Below, in pieces: positions 8,547-17,017 of a stretch of DNA of 33,969 nt. Source of the DNA: Planctomycetota bacterium (lineage in GTDB: Bacteria > Planctomycetota > Brocadiia > CAIUPP01); NCBI GenBank assembly GCA_022705425.1, contig JAKJEM010000001.1, positions 1 through 33,969 of the forward strand, in the 5' to 3' direction. The translations under genes and the position numbers were made by a program. How positions within the stretch are numbered: the first letter of the stretch is position 1; every line of letters begins with the position of its first letter. The notes below the pieces were generated by a model. That model was not told the origin of the DNA. It saw only the letters and a list, made by a program, of their open reading frames with translations, and searched no databases.

Positions 8547-11528
8547 TCATTTCTTCGGGTTCGCCTTCTTCCACTCGATGGCCTCGATGGAGTCCTGAGA
8601 GGGGAGAAGGGTCTCGGTCCAGTTGTCGGAAGCGATCGTCCCCTTCCCGGACACGAGGAGGGAGGGGGTCTTCTCCTGTCCGCGTCGGGTGGCGACCGTC
8701 GCCGTCGTGTTGAAACGGATCTCGTTTCGGTCTGTGCCTTCGTCTTCGCGGATGCCGAGGAGTTGGGTGGCGTAGAGCTGCTCGTCGCCGCAGCTGTTGG
8801 CGAGAACGCGGGCGCCGCGCGTGCCGCCGCCGAGGCGGATTCCCGCGTAGGGGCCGCCCTCCTGGTTGTTCCCGGCGCAGGTGTTTCCCGCCACGAGCGT
8901 TCCGACCGCGCCGATGACCTGGATGCCGTCGCAGAGGTTGTTGTGGGCGTTGTTGGCCAGGAGGCGCGCGCCCCGGGTCTCCTGGAGCGCGTAGCCGGGC
9001 CCTTCGTTCAGCGCGGCGATGTTGCCCGCGAGCTGGGCGTCGCCCCCGCCGACGACGGCGAAACCCGTCTGGCAGCCGATGGCGGAGGAGGTTTCGACGC
9101 GGAGGTTTTCCACATCGCGGAACTCGAACCCCGCGCCGCCGAGGCGCAGCGCGCGGCAGTCGCGCACTTCGATTGCCGCGCCGCCGGCGGCGGCAACGCC
9201 CGCGCCTGCGCCGCCGCGCAGGTCCAGCGCGATCAGGGCGCACGTGCGCGCGTCCTTCAGGCGAATGGCCGGGGCGGGTTCTCCGGCGGTCGTCCGCCAG
9301 CCGCCCTCGATGGCGAAGTCGCGCAGCACGACGCGTTCCGCGCCGACGACCTCGATGACCGGCTGTCCCGGCGAGCCGGCCAGAAGGATCGTGCCCGTGC
9401 CGTATCCGGCCAGGGTGACGCCGCCGGGGACGCGCAGGGGGGTCTTCAGGACGTACCGTCCGCCGGGGAGGCGCAGCGTGCCGCCGCGCGCGGCGAGGCG
9501 GTCGAGCGCGCGCTGGAAGCCGCCGTCGGGGGCGGCGGGGTTGTGGAACTCGCGCCCGTCGAGCATCGGTTCCGGGAGGACCGGCGGCGGCTCGGGCGTT
9601 GTGCGGGTGATGGCCTCGGGCAGGCCGGCCAGCGGCGGCGCGTCGTTGGCGAAGACGTTCGCCGGGGGAAGACCCTCCAGGGGCGGGTCCTTGGGCGTCT
9701 CGCGGAAGATTACGGTCGCCGGCCGCCCCTCGGGCCCCCGGTTGGCGGCGAAGGCATTGCCGCGGACGTGGCGGTAGAGGGTGATCTGCGGCAGGCGGTT
9801 GAAGCCCACGGCGAAGTAGCGGGGCGGGACGTCATAGGTGCGTCCATTCGGCGTGTTCGGATCGGTTCTGGCCGGACCATAGACCTGCAGGGCCGGCAGG
9901 TCGTTGCCGAAGAAGCTGCCGTTGTAGCCGACGGTGAAGGACATCGGTCCCGTGAAGCGGTTGCAGGCGAGGGTGTTGAAGACGTCGCCGGCATCGGGGT
10001 AGCCGGTGAAGTCCTTGGCGAAGTTGCGGAAGTAGATGCCGTTGGAGTTGTACCAGCAGAAGTAGAGTCCGCCGCCGTTCTCGACGGAGTAGTTCCGGGC
10101 GACCATGGTGCGGAGGGTGGTGGTGCCGGGGTGCAGGCCGCGGGCGGTGCCGCTGAAGGTGCTGTCGAGGAAGCGCCCGTCGTCGCAGCCCTGGGCGCTG
10201 AGTCCGTCGCCGGGCCACCCGCGCACGACCAGGCGCGTGAATCGGGGATTGCTGGTGGCGCCGAAGGTGACGGGGTTGGTCTGGAAGCCGCCGCCGGCGC
10301 GGGCGGGGTTGTTCGCGGGGCCGACCAGGGTCAGGTCCTTGACCTCGGCGAACTCGCTTTCGTAGGAGCAGATGATCGGAAAGAAGCGCACCAGGCGCTT
10401 GCCGCGGTTCTTCTCGGGCGGAGGGGAGTTGACGCGCAGGGTGTCGCCCTGAACGTCGAGCACCCGCAGGCGGTTCTCCGGGACGCCCCCGCCGCCGAGC
10501 ATGTGGCCGGAGGACTTGCCGCCGGGGCCCTTGGCGTTGATGGGGTGTCCCCAGGAGTTGTCGTAGGAGAAGGAATCGCCCTTCCGGAAGTCGTGCGGTC
10601 CCTTGAGCGTTACGATGTGCGTGTCGCCCTCGGAGGTCCAGGCGGCGACGTCGAAGGCGACGGCGTCGGGGACCTTGAGGACGGTCTCGGGGCCTTGTCC
10701 CGTCAGGGTGGTATGGCTGCGGACTTCGAGGAAGCGTCGCAGGAGGAACTCGCCCTTCGGCAGGACGACCACGCCGCCGCCGGGCGGGAGCGCGTCAAGG
10801 GCGTCCTGGAAGCCGCCATCGGGCTTGGCGGGGTCGAGGTACTTCTCCGCAAAGACGGTAGCGCGGCGGTTCTCCTCCGGCGCGGCGACATTCAGCTCCG
10901 GAAGGGGCCGCGCCATGGGGGCGGCAAAGACCTTGAGGTTGTCCACCTGCCCGCCGGGACAGGCGGTGAACTGGAGGCTGTTATTGACCAGGCTGCGCCC
11001 CTGAGGCGTCTCGCCGCCGGCGGCGACGCGCCCGTCCACCTCCGCCGACCAGCGTCCGTCGGCCAGGGTGATGACGACGCGATGCGGGCGGTCGAGCGAC
11101 ACCGGGAACTTGCCGGGGTACTTCGCGTCCGCCTGCTTCAGCTCCGCCTCGGAAACGCCCACCAGTTCGATCCCGACGCGGTCGTCCACGCCGCCGCCGC
11201 CCCAGCCGTAGGCGCCGGCCTGCAGGAAGACGCCGAAGGTTCCGGCCTGCTCGGCGGGGATGGCGATGTCCATCTCGGCGCGCACGTTGAGTCCGCGCAG
11301 GGAGATGGTGCTCATCAGGAAGGAGTGGCTCGTCCAGGAGCGCTGGATTTGCAGGCGTCCTTCGCGAGTGATGTGCCAGTCGCCGCGGAGGATCAGCCAG
11401 CGCGTGCCGAGGGTGGGCCGGTCGAAGGGGTCCTCGAAGAGCAGCGCCCACGGCTGGGCGCCGGCGGACGCGCCGAGCAGAAGGAGCGTGAGGAGGGCGG
11501 TCGTCGTCAAGGGGGCGGATCGGTTCAT
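8547..11528 (-). CDS. secreted double pectate-lyase-like beta-helix protein
   Basis: This is a 993-residue exported protein. An N-terminal signal peptide (about 1-24, hydrophobic core TTALLTLLLLGA) is followed by a concanavalin/LamG-like beta-sandwich (about 27-205, WLILRGDWHITREGRLQI to QVDNLKVF). Two right-handed beta-helix modules of the pectate-lyase-3 type follow, each opening with the same signature: PDGGFQDALDALPPGGG at about 238 and PDGGFQRALDRLAARGG at about 668. The second ends in Asn-rich turns (NNAHNNLCDG, AGNTCAGNNQEGG) typical of parallel beta-helix coils. It likely binds or cleaves a polysaccharide outside the cytoplasm, but catalytic residues cannot be assigned. The ATG at 11528 overlaps the DUF4434 stop (ATGA) and has AGGAG upstream. 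Confidence 0.85.
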   Translation of the reverse strand: MNRSAPLTTTALLTLLLLGASAGAQPWALLFEDPFDRPTLGTRWLILRGDWHITREGRLQIQRSWTSHSFLMSTISLRGLNVRAEMDIAIPAEQAGTFGVFLQAGAYGWGGGGVDDRVGIELVGVSEAELKQADAKYPGKFPVSLDRPHRVVITLADGRWSAEVDGRVAAGGETPQGRSLVNNSLQFTACPGGQVDNLKVFAAPMARPLPELNVAAPEENRRATVFAEKYLDPAKPDGGFQDALDALPPGGGVVVLPKGEFLLRRFLEVRSHTTLTGQGPETVLKVPDAVAFDVAAWTSEGDTHIVTLKGPHDFRKGDSFSYDNSWGHPINAKGPGGKSSGHMLGGGGVPENRLRVLDVQGDTLRVNSPPPEKNRGKRLVRFFPIICSYESEFAEVKDLTLVGPANNPARAGGGFQTNPVTFGATSNPRFTRLVVRGWPGDGLSAQGCDDGRFLDSTFSGTARGLHPGTTTLRTMVARNYSVENGGGLYFCWYNSNGIYFRNFAKDFTGYPDAGDVFNTLACNRFTGPMSFTVGYNGSFFGNDLPALQVYGPARTDPNTPNGRTYDVPPRYFAVGFNRLPQITLYRHVRGNAFAANRGPEGRPATVIFRETPKDPPLEGLPPANVFANDAPPLAGLPEAITRTTPEPPPVLPEPMLDGREFHNPAAPDGGFQRALDRLAARGGTLRLPGGRYVLKTPLRVPGGVTLAGYGTGTILLAGSPGQPVIEVVGAERVVLRDFAIEGGWRTTAGEPAPAIRLKDARTCALIALDLRGGAGAGVAAAGGAAIEVRDCRALRLGGAGFEFRDVENLRVETSSAIGCQTGFAVVGGGDAQLAGNIAALNEGPGYALQETRGARLLANNAHNNLCDGIQVIGAVGTLVAGNTCAGNNQEGGPYAGIRLGGGTRGARVLANSCGDEQLYATQLLGIREDEGTDRNEIRFNTTATVATRRGQEKTPSLLVSGKGTIASDNWTETLLPSQDSIEAIEWKKANPKK

Positions 11529-12598
11529 GGTTGCGCTCCTAGGAGGTAGGAGGAGTCCTTTCCGGACAGGACGCAGTCGCGCCAGGCGGCGTAGCCTTCG
11601 TACAAGGTGACGGCGCGCTCGCCGCCGACCGGGACGGGGTGGTCGGGGTGGCACATGAGGCCGGGATACTGATAGATGATCTGCTTCTCGACGTACGGGG
11701 CGGTGAGTTCGAGCTGGCTGACGATGCGGGACAACTCCGTCGGGAGGAGGGAGAGGCGGTGGTCGAACTCCCAGATTTCGAGGTCGTTCCAGAGCGCGGT
11801 GCGCCCGCGCGGGCGGGCGTAGTAGTTCCAATAGCCCGGTTGCGCGGCGTCGGGCGGCTGCCAGGCGTCGTGGGCGAACTTGAGGGCGCGGTACATCTCC
11901 GGCAGGCGGTGCAGGCTCCGGTGGCGGTCGGTGGTCTTGCAGCGCCCGAAGGCGTCGGGGCACACGCCGAGCCCCACGGTGTCCTGGTAGGCGATGATGT
12001 CCACGTCAATGTCGGCCAGCAGCGTGGCAGACATGCCGCGATCGGCATTGGGGGCGATGAGGATGGGGCAGTCGCGCAGGGCGCGCAGGCGGGGGACGAA
12101 CGCGCGCAGGGAATCGCGGCCCGGCAGGGACGAAGGCGGGTACTCCCAGGTCCAGTACCACCCGCCGAAGGAGGGGAGCGCGCCGTAGAGATCGAGAAGT
12201 TCGGCGGCGGTGATGAGCGCGTCGCGGAGCGTCTCCTCGGCATGTCGGTAGGGTTCGGGGCTGTACATGTCGCCGATGCCGTAGAAGATCGTCATACCCA
12301 GGCGCGTCGCCTCGTCCACGACGGCGCCGTACGTGTCGCCGCGCATCCAGTCGAAGCGCGGACGCGAGGGGCTGCGGTAATAGGCCCGTCCGCGGCCCCA
12401 GCCTTCGCGCGAGCAGACGCTCTGCTGGAACACGAGTGTGTCCAGTCCGATGGCGTTCATGTCGCCCACCATGCGCCGCCAATGGTCTTCGGTAAGTGAG
12501 CGGATTTCCTGCTGAAAGCGACGCCCCTCCGTGTCGCTCCAGTGGTCAATGCCCAGGAAGGCGCCGCTGATCAGGCGCGAAGACACCGGGGAGTTCAT
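11525..12598 (-). CDS. DUF4434-like TIM-barrel protein
   Basis: This 357-residue protein begins ISGAFLGIDHWSDTEGRRFQ and continues with WRRMVGDMNAIGLDTLVFQQ, the opening strands of the DUF4434 family of glycosidase-like TIM barrels found in polysaccharide-use loci. Later strands show FYGIGDMYSPEP, FGGWYWTWEYPP and IDVDIIAYQDTVG. These acidic and aromatic strand ends are consistent with a sugar-binding cleft, although no enzyme activity is established for the family as far as I know. There is no signal peptide. It overlaps by 4 nt (ATGA) both the RidA-like gene before it and the beta-helix gene after it, so the three proteins are translationally coupled and probably act on the same substrate. 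Confidence 0.75.
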   Translation of the reverse strand: MNSPVSSRLISGAFLGIDHWSDTEGRRFQQEIRSLTEDHWRRMVGDMNAIGLDTLVFQQSVCSREGWGRGRAYYRSPSRPRFDWMRGDTYGAVVDEATRLGMTIFYGIGDMYSPEPYRHAEETLRDALITAAELLDLYGALPSFGGWYWTWEYPPSSLPGRDSLRAFVPRLRALRDCPILIAPNADRGMSATLLADIDVDIIAYQDTVGLGVCPDAFGRCKTTDRHRSLHRLPEMYRALKFAHDAWQPPDAAQPGYWNYYARPRGRTALWNDLEIWEFDHRLSLLPTELSRIVSQLELTAPYVEKQIIYQYPGLMCHPDHPVPVGGERAVTLYEGYAAWRDCVLSGKDSSYLLGAQP

Positions 12599-13014
12599 CG
12601 GCCGCTCCCGGACGCGGCGCGGGACTTCTTCGCCGCGAGGCGGCGATTCTCGGAAAGCCCCTTCTTGTACGCGATCACGTCAATCTCGACAAAGGGCGTG
12701 TCGCACGCGACGGGAATCGTCGTTCGGCAGGGATAGGGCTTGCGGAAGAACTCCGCGTAAACGGCACTGTAGTCCCTGAACGCGCCAAGGGGGGAAAGGA
12801 GCACCGTGGTCTTCGCCACGTCGGTGAAGTCCAGGTCGTGCCGGCGGAGGAGCCTGCCAAGGCGCTGGAAGAGGCGGCGCATGGCCGGTTTCGGGTTCTT
12901 CGGGTCGAAGCGCTCGCCGTCGCCGAAGGAGAAGAAGAAATCGCCGGCGATCGCGGCCTTCGACAGCGGGAGGTTGTGCTTGTTCGTCAAGCCGAAGAAC
13001 TTCACGTCGCTCAT
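12595..13014 (-). CDS. RidA/YjgF-family protein
   Basis: This 139-residue protein of the Rid family is the first gene of the glycan operon. RidA itself hydrolyses reactive enamine or imine intermediates made by PLP enzymes. The arginine needed to hold the imine carboxylate appears to be present (Arg97 in PCRTTIPVACDTPFVEIDVIAYK), as does DFTDVAKTTVLLSPLGAFRDYSAVY, the usual central helix and strand. The C-terminal 20 residues are a basic tail (RRLAAKKSRAASGSGR) not found in short Rid proteins. The ATG at 13014 has AGGGAA 6-11 nt upstream. A longer frame running upstream to 13275 crosses the promoter and is rejected. Its exact substrate in a glycan operon is unknown, and an orphan Rid subfamily is possible. 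Confidence 0.8.
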   Translation of the reverse strand: MSDVKFFGLTNKHNLPLSKAAIAGDFFFSFGDGERFDPKNPKPAMRRLFQRLGRLLRRHDLDFTDVAKTTVLLSPLGAFRDYSAVYAEFFRKPYPCRTTIPVACDTPFVEIDVIAYKKGLSENRRLAAKKSRAASGSGR

Positions 13015-13071
13015 GGCGGTTCCCTGCCGGGATGGAGGACACGCGGGGGCGGAGGGCTTTGCGCTTTGGTA

Positions 13072-13100
13072 AGTATATCGCCGGGCCGACGGCATTTCCA
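13072..13100 (-). promoter_or_regulatory. promoter of the RidA-DUF4434-beta-helix-GH38-CPBP operon
   Basis: On the minus strand, TGGAAA (13095-13100) and TATACT (13072-13077) are separated by exactly 17 nt, about 58 nt before the RidA-like start codon. The -10 hexamer is a five-of-six match in GC-rich surroundings. No other strong promoter is seen until the serS promoter at 4546-4574, so this probably drives about 8.5 kb. Confidence 0.6.
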
Positions 13101-13161
13101 CGCGGTCGGAACGCCGGAGGAACCGGCCCGGAGGGGCGACACTGGAGAGGACGGCGGCCCT

Positions 13162-13190
13162 TTGTCTTCGGGCGGGCGCAACGCTAGAAT
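13162..13190 (+). promoter_or_regulatory. promoter of the redoxin-like gene
   Basis: TTGTCT (13162-13167) and TAGAAT (13185-13190) are 17 nt apart on the plus strand. They lie back to back with the minus-strand operon promoter at 13072-13100, so the two units share a compact divergent control region. Confidence 0.5.
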
Positions 13191-13299
13191 CCATTGAGAA
13201 CAAGGGCGCGGTGTCCGCGCATTCGCCTTCATGACATCGTCCCGGCCGAGAGGCATAGCGATGATGGACCTGCAACCCAGCCGTGAAGGACGGCCGCTC

Positions 13300-13851
13300 A
13301 TGCCGCCCGCCCGAACCTTTCGCCGGGCCGTTGTCGCGGGGCTCCTGTGCATCGCGGCGACCGCCCTCGGCCTTCCGGAACTCGGCGCGCCGGCGCCGGC
13401 CTTCGCCGTGGTCTCGCCGGACGGCGTCGAACTCAGCCTGGCCTCGTTGCGCGGCGGGACCTTTGCGCTCTTCTACGAGACGCGCGAAACCGTTGAGCAG
13501 AACCGGGAGTTCAAGAAGGAGTTCGGGCGGCTTCGCGACGAATCGGAGGCGGTCCGGGCCGGTGTGCGGATCGCGGCGGTGGTGAACGCCTCGGCGGCGA
13601 ATGTCCTGACGCGCGGGGTGTGGCGGAGCAAGCTGCGCGAGAACGCCCGGCGCGAGGGGCTGACGATCTATGCCGACTGGAGCGGGCGGATGGCGGCGGA
13701 CTACGCCATGATGCCGGAGGCCTCGAACGTGCTGATCGTGGACGCGCAGGGGGTTGTGCGTTTCGCCCGCGCCGGGCCGCTCTCCGAGACCGACCGCCGC
13801 GCCGCGCTCGAACTGCTCCGGGCGCTGGCAGCGGAGCGGACACAGCGATAG
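13300..13851 (+). CDS. exported thioredoxin-fold (redoxin/YtfJ-like) protein lacking cysteines at the active site
   Basis: This is a protein of about 183 residues with an N-terminal signal sequence (RTFRRAVVAGLLCIAATALG) and a thioredoxin-like fold. ELGAPAPAFAVVSPDGVELSLASLRGGTFALFYETRE matches the opening of AhpC/TSA or YtfJ-type redoxins, and GRMAADYAMMPEASNVLIVDAQGVVRFARAGPLS matches the closing strands with the cis-Pro region. Where a redoxin would carry its catalytic Cys (after FALFY), the sequence is ETRET, with no Cys, so it is unlikely to be a thiol enzyme. The ATG at 13300 is chosen for GAAGGA 9 nt upstream and a standard signal peptide. An ATG at 13261 with GAGAGG before it is the main alternative. 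Function unknown. Confidence 0.7.
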   Translation: MPPARTFRRAVVAGLLCIAATALGLPELGAPAPAFAVVSPDGVELSLASLRGGTFALFYETRETVEQNREFKKEFGRLRDESEAVRAGVRIAAVVNASAANVLTRGVWRSKLRENARREGLTIYADWSGRMAADYAMMPEASNVLIVDAQGVVRFARAGPLSETDRRAALELLRALAAERTQR

Positions 13852-13878
13852 GACGGGCGCCCCGTGCTCCCGGGCGGG

Positions 13879-13909
13879 TTGCCCGATTCCGGCAGGCGGA
13901 TGCTATAAT
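13879..13909 (+). promoter_or_regulatory. extended -10 promoter of the small amidohydrolase gene
   Basis: TATAAT at 13904-13909 is a perfect -10 hexamer preceded by TGC (extended -10). A TTGCCC (13879-13884) sits 19 nt upstream; this long spacer is tolerable because of the extended -10. It lies 40 nt before the amidohydrolase start codon. Confidence 0.6.
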
Positions 13910-13948
13910 GCGCGCGCGACAGCGGCGCCCTTGCAGGGGAAGATCTCC

Positions 13949-14827
13949 ATGCTCATTGACGTCCACGCCCACATCGGACGCATCGTGCTCGACCGGCGCG
14001 AGTTCATGGACGCGGCGAATCTCATCGCGCGGATGGACGCCTGGCGGATTGACCGCGCGTGCGTGCTGCCGGTGTGCGAGCATTCGAAAGCGCCGTATCT
14101 CGAAGCCTACACCGCCGACGTGCTGGCCGCCTGCGCCCTCTATCCGAAACGCCTGATCCCCTTCTGCCTGGTGGACCCGCGCTTTGCGGGGAATCATCCC
14201 CAGGCGGACTTCCGCTTCCTGCTGGAGGAGTACCGCGCGCGCGGCTGCCGGGGTCTGGGCGAAATGCTGCCGAAGCTGGACTTCGACGACCCGCGCGCGC
14301 TGAATCTCTACCGGCAGGCGGCGGAGTTCGGCTTCCCGGTCCTCTTCGACCTGCACGACACGGACACCTCGTACGGCCTGCGCGACGGGCCGGGCCTGCC
14401 GCGTCTGGAGCGGGCGTTGCGCGAATGCCCCGACACGGTCTTCATCGGGCACGGGCCGACCTTCTGGGCGGAGATTTCGGCGGACTGCCCGCCGGACGAG
14501 CGCTGTGTTTATCCGAAGGGTCCCGTCAAACCGGGGGGCGCTGTGCCGCGCCTGATGCGCGCCTACCCGAAGTTGTGGGCGGACCTTTCGGCCGGCAGCG
14601 GCTACAACGCCCTCTCGCGCGATGGGGCGTTCGGACGCCGTTTCCTCGAGGAGTTCCAGGACCGGCTGCTCTTCGGCACCGATTCCTGCCGGCGCAGCGA
14701 CCTGGAGCGCGGCGTGCCGATCGTGCCCTTCTTCCACGCCTTGCGCGATAACGCCGCCTTTCCGCCGGAGGCGTGGGAGAAGATCGCCTGGAAGAACGCG
14801 GCGCGGCTGCTGCGGCTGGAGGTCTGA
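13949..14827 (+). CDS. amidohydrolase-family metal-dependent hydrolase
   Basis: This 292-residue TIM-barrel hydrolase belongs to the Amidohydrolase_2 (ACMSD/LigW-like) group. The first metal-binding motif is at the N-terminus (His6-x-His8 in IDVHAHIG). The later active-site strands are FPVLFDLHDTD, TVFIGHGPTFW (His after strand 6) and LLFGTDSCRRSD with the catalytic-type Asp. Family members act on amides, lactones or decarboxylate aromatic acids, and the substrate here cannot be read from sequence. AGGGGAAGA precedes the ATG at 13949. It is transcribed from its own promoter. The adenine phosphoribosyltransferase gene follows after 106 nt and has a separate promoter, so a purine link is not implied. 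A distant relative of similar type lies at 30054-31298. Confidence 0.85.
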   Translation: MLIDVHAHIGRIVLDRREFMDAANLIARMDAWRIDRACVLPVCEHSKAPYLEAYTADVLAACALYPKRLIPFCLVDPRFAGNHPQADFRFLLEEYRARGCRGLGEMLPKLDFDDPRALNLYRQAAEFGFPVLFDLHDTDTSYGLRDGPGLPRLERALRECPDTVFIGHGPTFWAEISADCPPDERCVYPKGPVKPGGAVPRLMRAYPKLWADLSAGSGYNALSRDGAFGRRFLEEFQDRLLFGTDSCRRSDLERGVPIVPFFHALRDNAAFPPEAWEKIAWKNAARLLRLEV

Positions 14828-14856
14828 CCGGTCTGCCGAAGTCCGATGAGCAGGCA

Positions 14857-14886
14857 TTGAACGTCGCCCCGCGCCGGGAGTATCAT
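14857..14886 (+). promoter_or_regulatory. promoter of apt
   Basis: TTGAAC (14857-14862) and TATCAT (14881-14886) are 18 nt apart on the plus strand, 47 nt before the apt start codon, in the 106-nt gap after the amidohydrolase gene. Confidence 0.55.
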
Positions 14887-14933
14887 GCGCGTCGTCATGC
14901 GCGCCCTGTGCCATTCAGGAGAAGGAGACGGCC

Positions 14934-15455
14934 ATGGACCTGAAGACCCTCATCCGCAGCGTGCCGGACTTCCCGAAGAAGGGGATCGTCTTCCGGGACA
15001 TCACCACGCTGCTGCGGAACGGCCCCGCGCTGGAGGAGGCGTGCGCCCGCATTGCCGATCATTTTCGACCGAAGAAGCCCGACGTCGTCGTCGGCGTCGA
15101 GGCGCGCGGATTCATCCTCGGCACGGGGGTCGCCCTCAAGCTGGGCGTCGGCTTCATTCCGATCCGCAAGAAGGGCAAGCTCCCCCACCGCACGCACCGG
15201 GAGGAGTACGCGCTGGAATACGGCGTGGACGTCATCGAGATGCACACCGACGCCGTCGAGCCGGGGCAGAAATGCCTGCTGGTCGAGGACCTGATCGCCA
15301 CGGGCGGCACGGCGCACGCGGCCGTCCGGCTGATCGAGAAGTCCGGCGGCGTCGTGGCGGGCTGCGGTTTTCTGATAGACCTGGCCTTCCTCAAGGGCGC
15401 GCAGAAGCTGGCGAAGTATGACGTCCTGTCGCTGATCACGTACGATTCGGAGTGA
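14934..15455 (+). CDS. apt: adenine phosphoribosyltransferase
   Basis: This 173-residue cytoplasmic purine-salvage enzyme makes AMP and pyrophosphate from adenine and PRPP. It has the normal family length and all signatures: the start LIRSVPDFPKKGIVFRDITTLL, the segment VVVGVEARGFILG, the flexible catalytic loop around RKKGKLPHRTHREEYALEYG, and the PRPP-binding motif CLLVEDLIATGGTAHAA. AAGGAG lies 6 nt before the ATG. The MFS transporter gene follows 102 nt downstream with no clear promoter between, so they may share a transcript. Confidence 0.96.
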   Translation: MDLKTLIRSVPDFPKKGIVFRDITTLLRNGPALEEACARIADHFRPKKPDVVVGVEARGFILGTGVALKLGVGFIPIRKKGKLPHRTHREEYALEYGVDVIEMHTDAVEPGQKCLLVEDLIATGGTAHAAVRLIEKSGGVVAGCGFLIDLAFLKGAQKLAKYDVLSLITYDSE

Positions 15456-15557
15456 GCCACCCGTCCGTTCCGACCCGGCCGCGATGAGGGGTCTTTGCCG
15501 CGCCATCTTCCGCCGGGGTCGGCGCCGGGCGCACCTCAGCAAGGAGAGTGACGCCGC

Positions 15558-16877
15558 ATGTCCCCCGAGCCCGAAAGCCTGCCCCCCCCCTCGCGGCTCC
15601 AGCGCCTGGCCGCCTTCCTGGGCATCAAGCGCAGCATCCTCGGGATGCTCGGCATGGTCGTGCTGGTGGGGATGGGGGAGCACATGGCCGAGCGCTTCCT
15701 CCCCCAGTACCTGGACACGCTGACCAAGGGCGAGTCCTTCGTCCTCGATTTCGGCGGACTCAGCCTGGGGTGGAAGGTGTCCGTCGGCCTTTTTTCCATT
15801 GGGCTGCTGGCCTTCCTGGACGACCTCCTTTCGGCGCTCTACTCCTTCCCCGGCGGCTACTTGAGCGACCGCCTCGGCGCCAAGCGCGCCCTGCTGGTCT
15901 TCAATCTCCTGAGCATCGCGGGCTACCTCATCGTCGTCTTCATTGACCGCTGGTGGGCGGTGCTGCTGGGGGCGGCGCTGTTCATCTCGTGGTCGGCCAT
16001 CAGCCTGCCGGCCACCATGGAGATCATCAGCAAGACCGTCCCGAAGAACAAGCGCGCCATGGGCGTATCGGTGCAGTCGCTCGTGCGGCGCATCCCGAAG
16101 ACCCTCGGGCCGCTCGTCGGCGGGCTGTTCATCCTGACCTGGGGGGTGAGCGCCGGGATCAAGCTGGCCTTCCTCTTCGCCGTGGCGCTGGCGGTGACGG
16201 CTATTGTGCTGCAACAGAAGCTGATCGAGGACGACGCGCCGGGCGACGGCGCCAACCGGGCCGAAAAGAACCCGGCGCGGCTGTGGCGTCAGATGAGCCC
16301 CGATCTGCGCGCGCTGCTGACCTCGGACATCCTCATCCGCTTCTGCGAGCGCATTCCCGACGCGCTCGTGATCCTGTGGGTCACCGACAACCTCATCGCG
16401 CACCAGCAGATGACCCTCGAACGCGCCGCCTTCTGGTTCGGCGTGCTGTCGGTCATCGAGAACGTAACGGCCGTGCTGTGCTATGTGCCGGTGGCGCACA
16501 TGGCCGACCGCTTCGGCAAGAAGCCCTTCGTGGCGATCACCTTCGGGTTCTTCACCCTCTTCCCGCTGGCGCTGATGTTCTCGCACACGCTGTGGATGCT
16601 CGTGCCGGCCTTCATCCTCCGCGGGCTCAAGGAGTTCGGCGAGCCCACGCGCAAGGCGTTGATCATGGACCTGGCCCCGGAGGACCGCAAGGCGGCGATG
16701 TTCGGCCTCTACTACCTCGTCCGCGACGTGGTGGTGTCCTTTGCCGCGCTCGGGGGAGCCTTCCTGTGGATGATCCGCCCCGAGCTGGCGCTCTGGTGCG
16801 CCTTCGGCTTCGGCGTGCTGGGTACGGCGTGGTTCATCCTGCGCGGAAGGGACCTGATGCTGGGAGGCAAGAGCTGA
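15558..16877 (+). CDS. major facilitator superfamily transporter
   Basis: This 439-residue inner-membrane transporter has about 12 hydrophobic helices in two halves joined by a charged cytoplasmic loop (about 222-250, EDDAPGDGANRAEKNPARLW). The MFS signature between helices 2 and 3 is present as GGYLSDRLGAKRALL, and its echo in the second half is VAHMADRFGKKPFVA. The substrate is unknown. The short hydrophilic head (SPEPESLPPPSRLQ) is not a signal peptide. AAGGAGAG lies before the ATG at 15558. Neighbouring apt makes a nucleobase or drug-efflux role conceivable, but nothing in the sequence decides it. It is convergent with the DUF5615 gene. Confidence 0.88.
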   Translation: MSPEPESLPPPSRLQRLAAFLGIKRSILGMLGMVVLVGMGEHMAERFLPQYLDTLTKGESFVLDFGGLSLGWKVSVGLFSIGLLAFLDDLLSALYSFPGGYLSDRLGAKRALLVFNLLSIAGYLIVVFIDRWWAVLLGAALFISWSAISLPATMEIISKTVPKNKRAMGVSVQSLVRRIPKTLGPLVGGLFILTWGVSAGIKLAFLFAVALAVTAIVLQQKLIEDDAPGDGANRAEKNPARLWRQMSPDLRALLTSDILIRFCERIPDALVILWVTDNLIAHQQMTLERAAFWFGVLSVIENVTAVLCYVPVAHMADRFGKKPFVAITFGFFTLFPLALMFSHTLWMLVPAFILRGLKEFGEPTRKALIMDLAPEDRKAAMFGLYYLVRDVVVSFAALGGAFLWMIRPELALWCAFGFGVLGTAWFILRGRDLMLGGKS

Positions 16878-16989
16878 GCGGCGCGCGCGGGCTGAGTGCG
16901 GCGGAATAGTGGTGCGGCGTGGCGGACGGGCGGCTCGGCGAGCGGTGACGAGAGCAAGAGCGCGGAGCGGGGCGTGATGCGCTTATGTG

Positions 16990-17005
16990 GCGCGCGGCAG
17001 CGCGC
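16990..17005 (+). terminator. weak hairpin after the MFS gene
   Basis: GCGCGC at 16990-16995 can pair with GCGCGC at 17000-17005 across a GGCA loop, in the 140-nt convergent gap between the MFS and DUF5615 genes. No run of T follows, so this is at best an imperfect terminator. Confidence 0.22.
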
Positions 17006-17017
17006 ACACGCCGATTT

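Noticed and set aside
8460..11549. 1029-codon plus-strand frame antisense to the beta-helix gene
   Set aside because: Low-complexity chance frame; the minus-strand gene has a signal peptide, matching modules and overlapping operon junctions.
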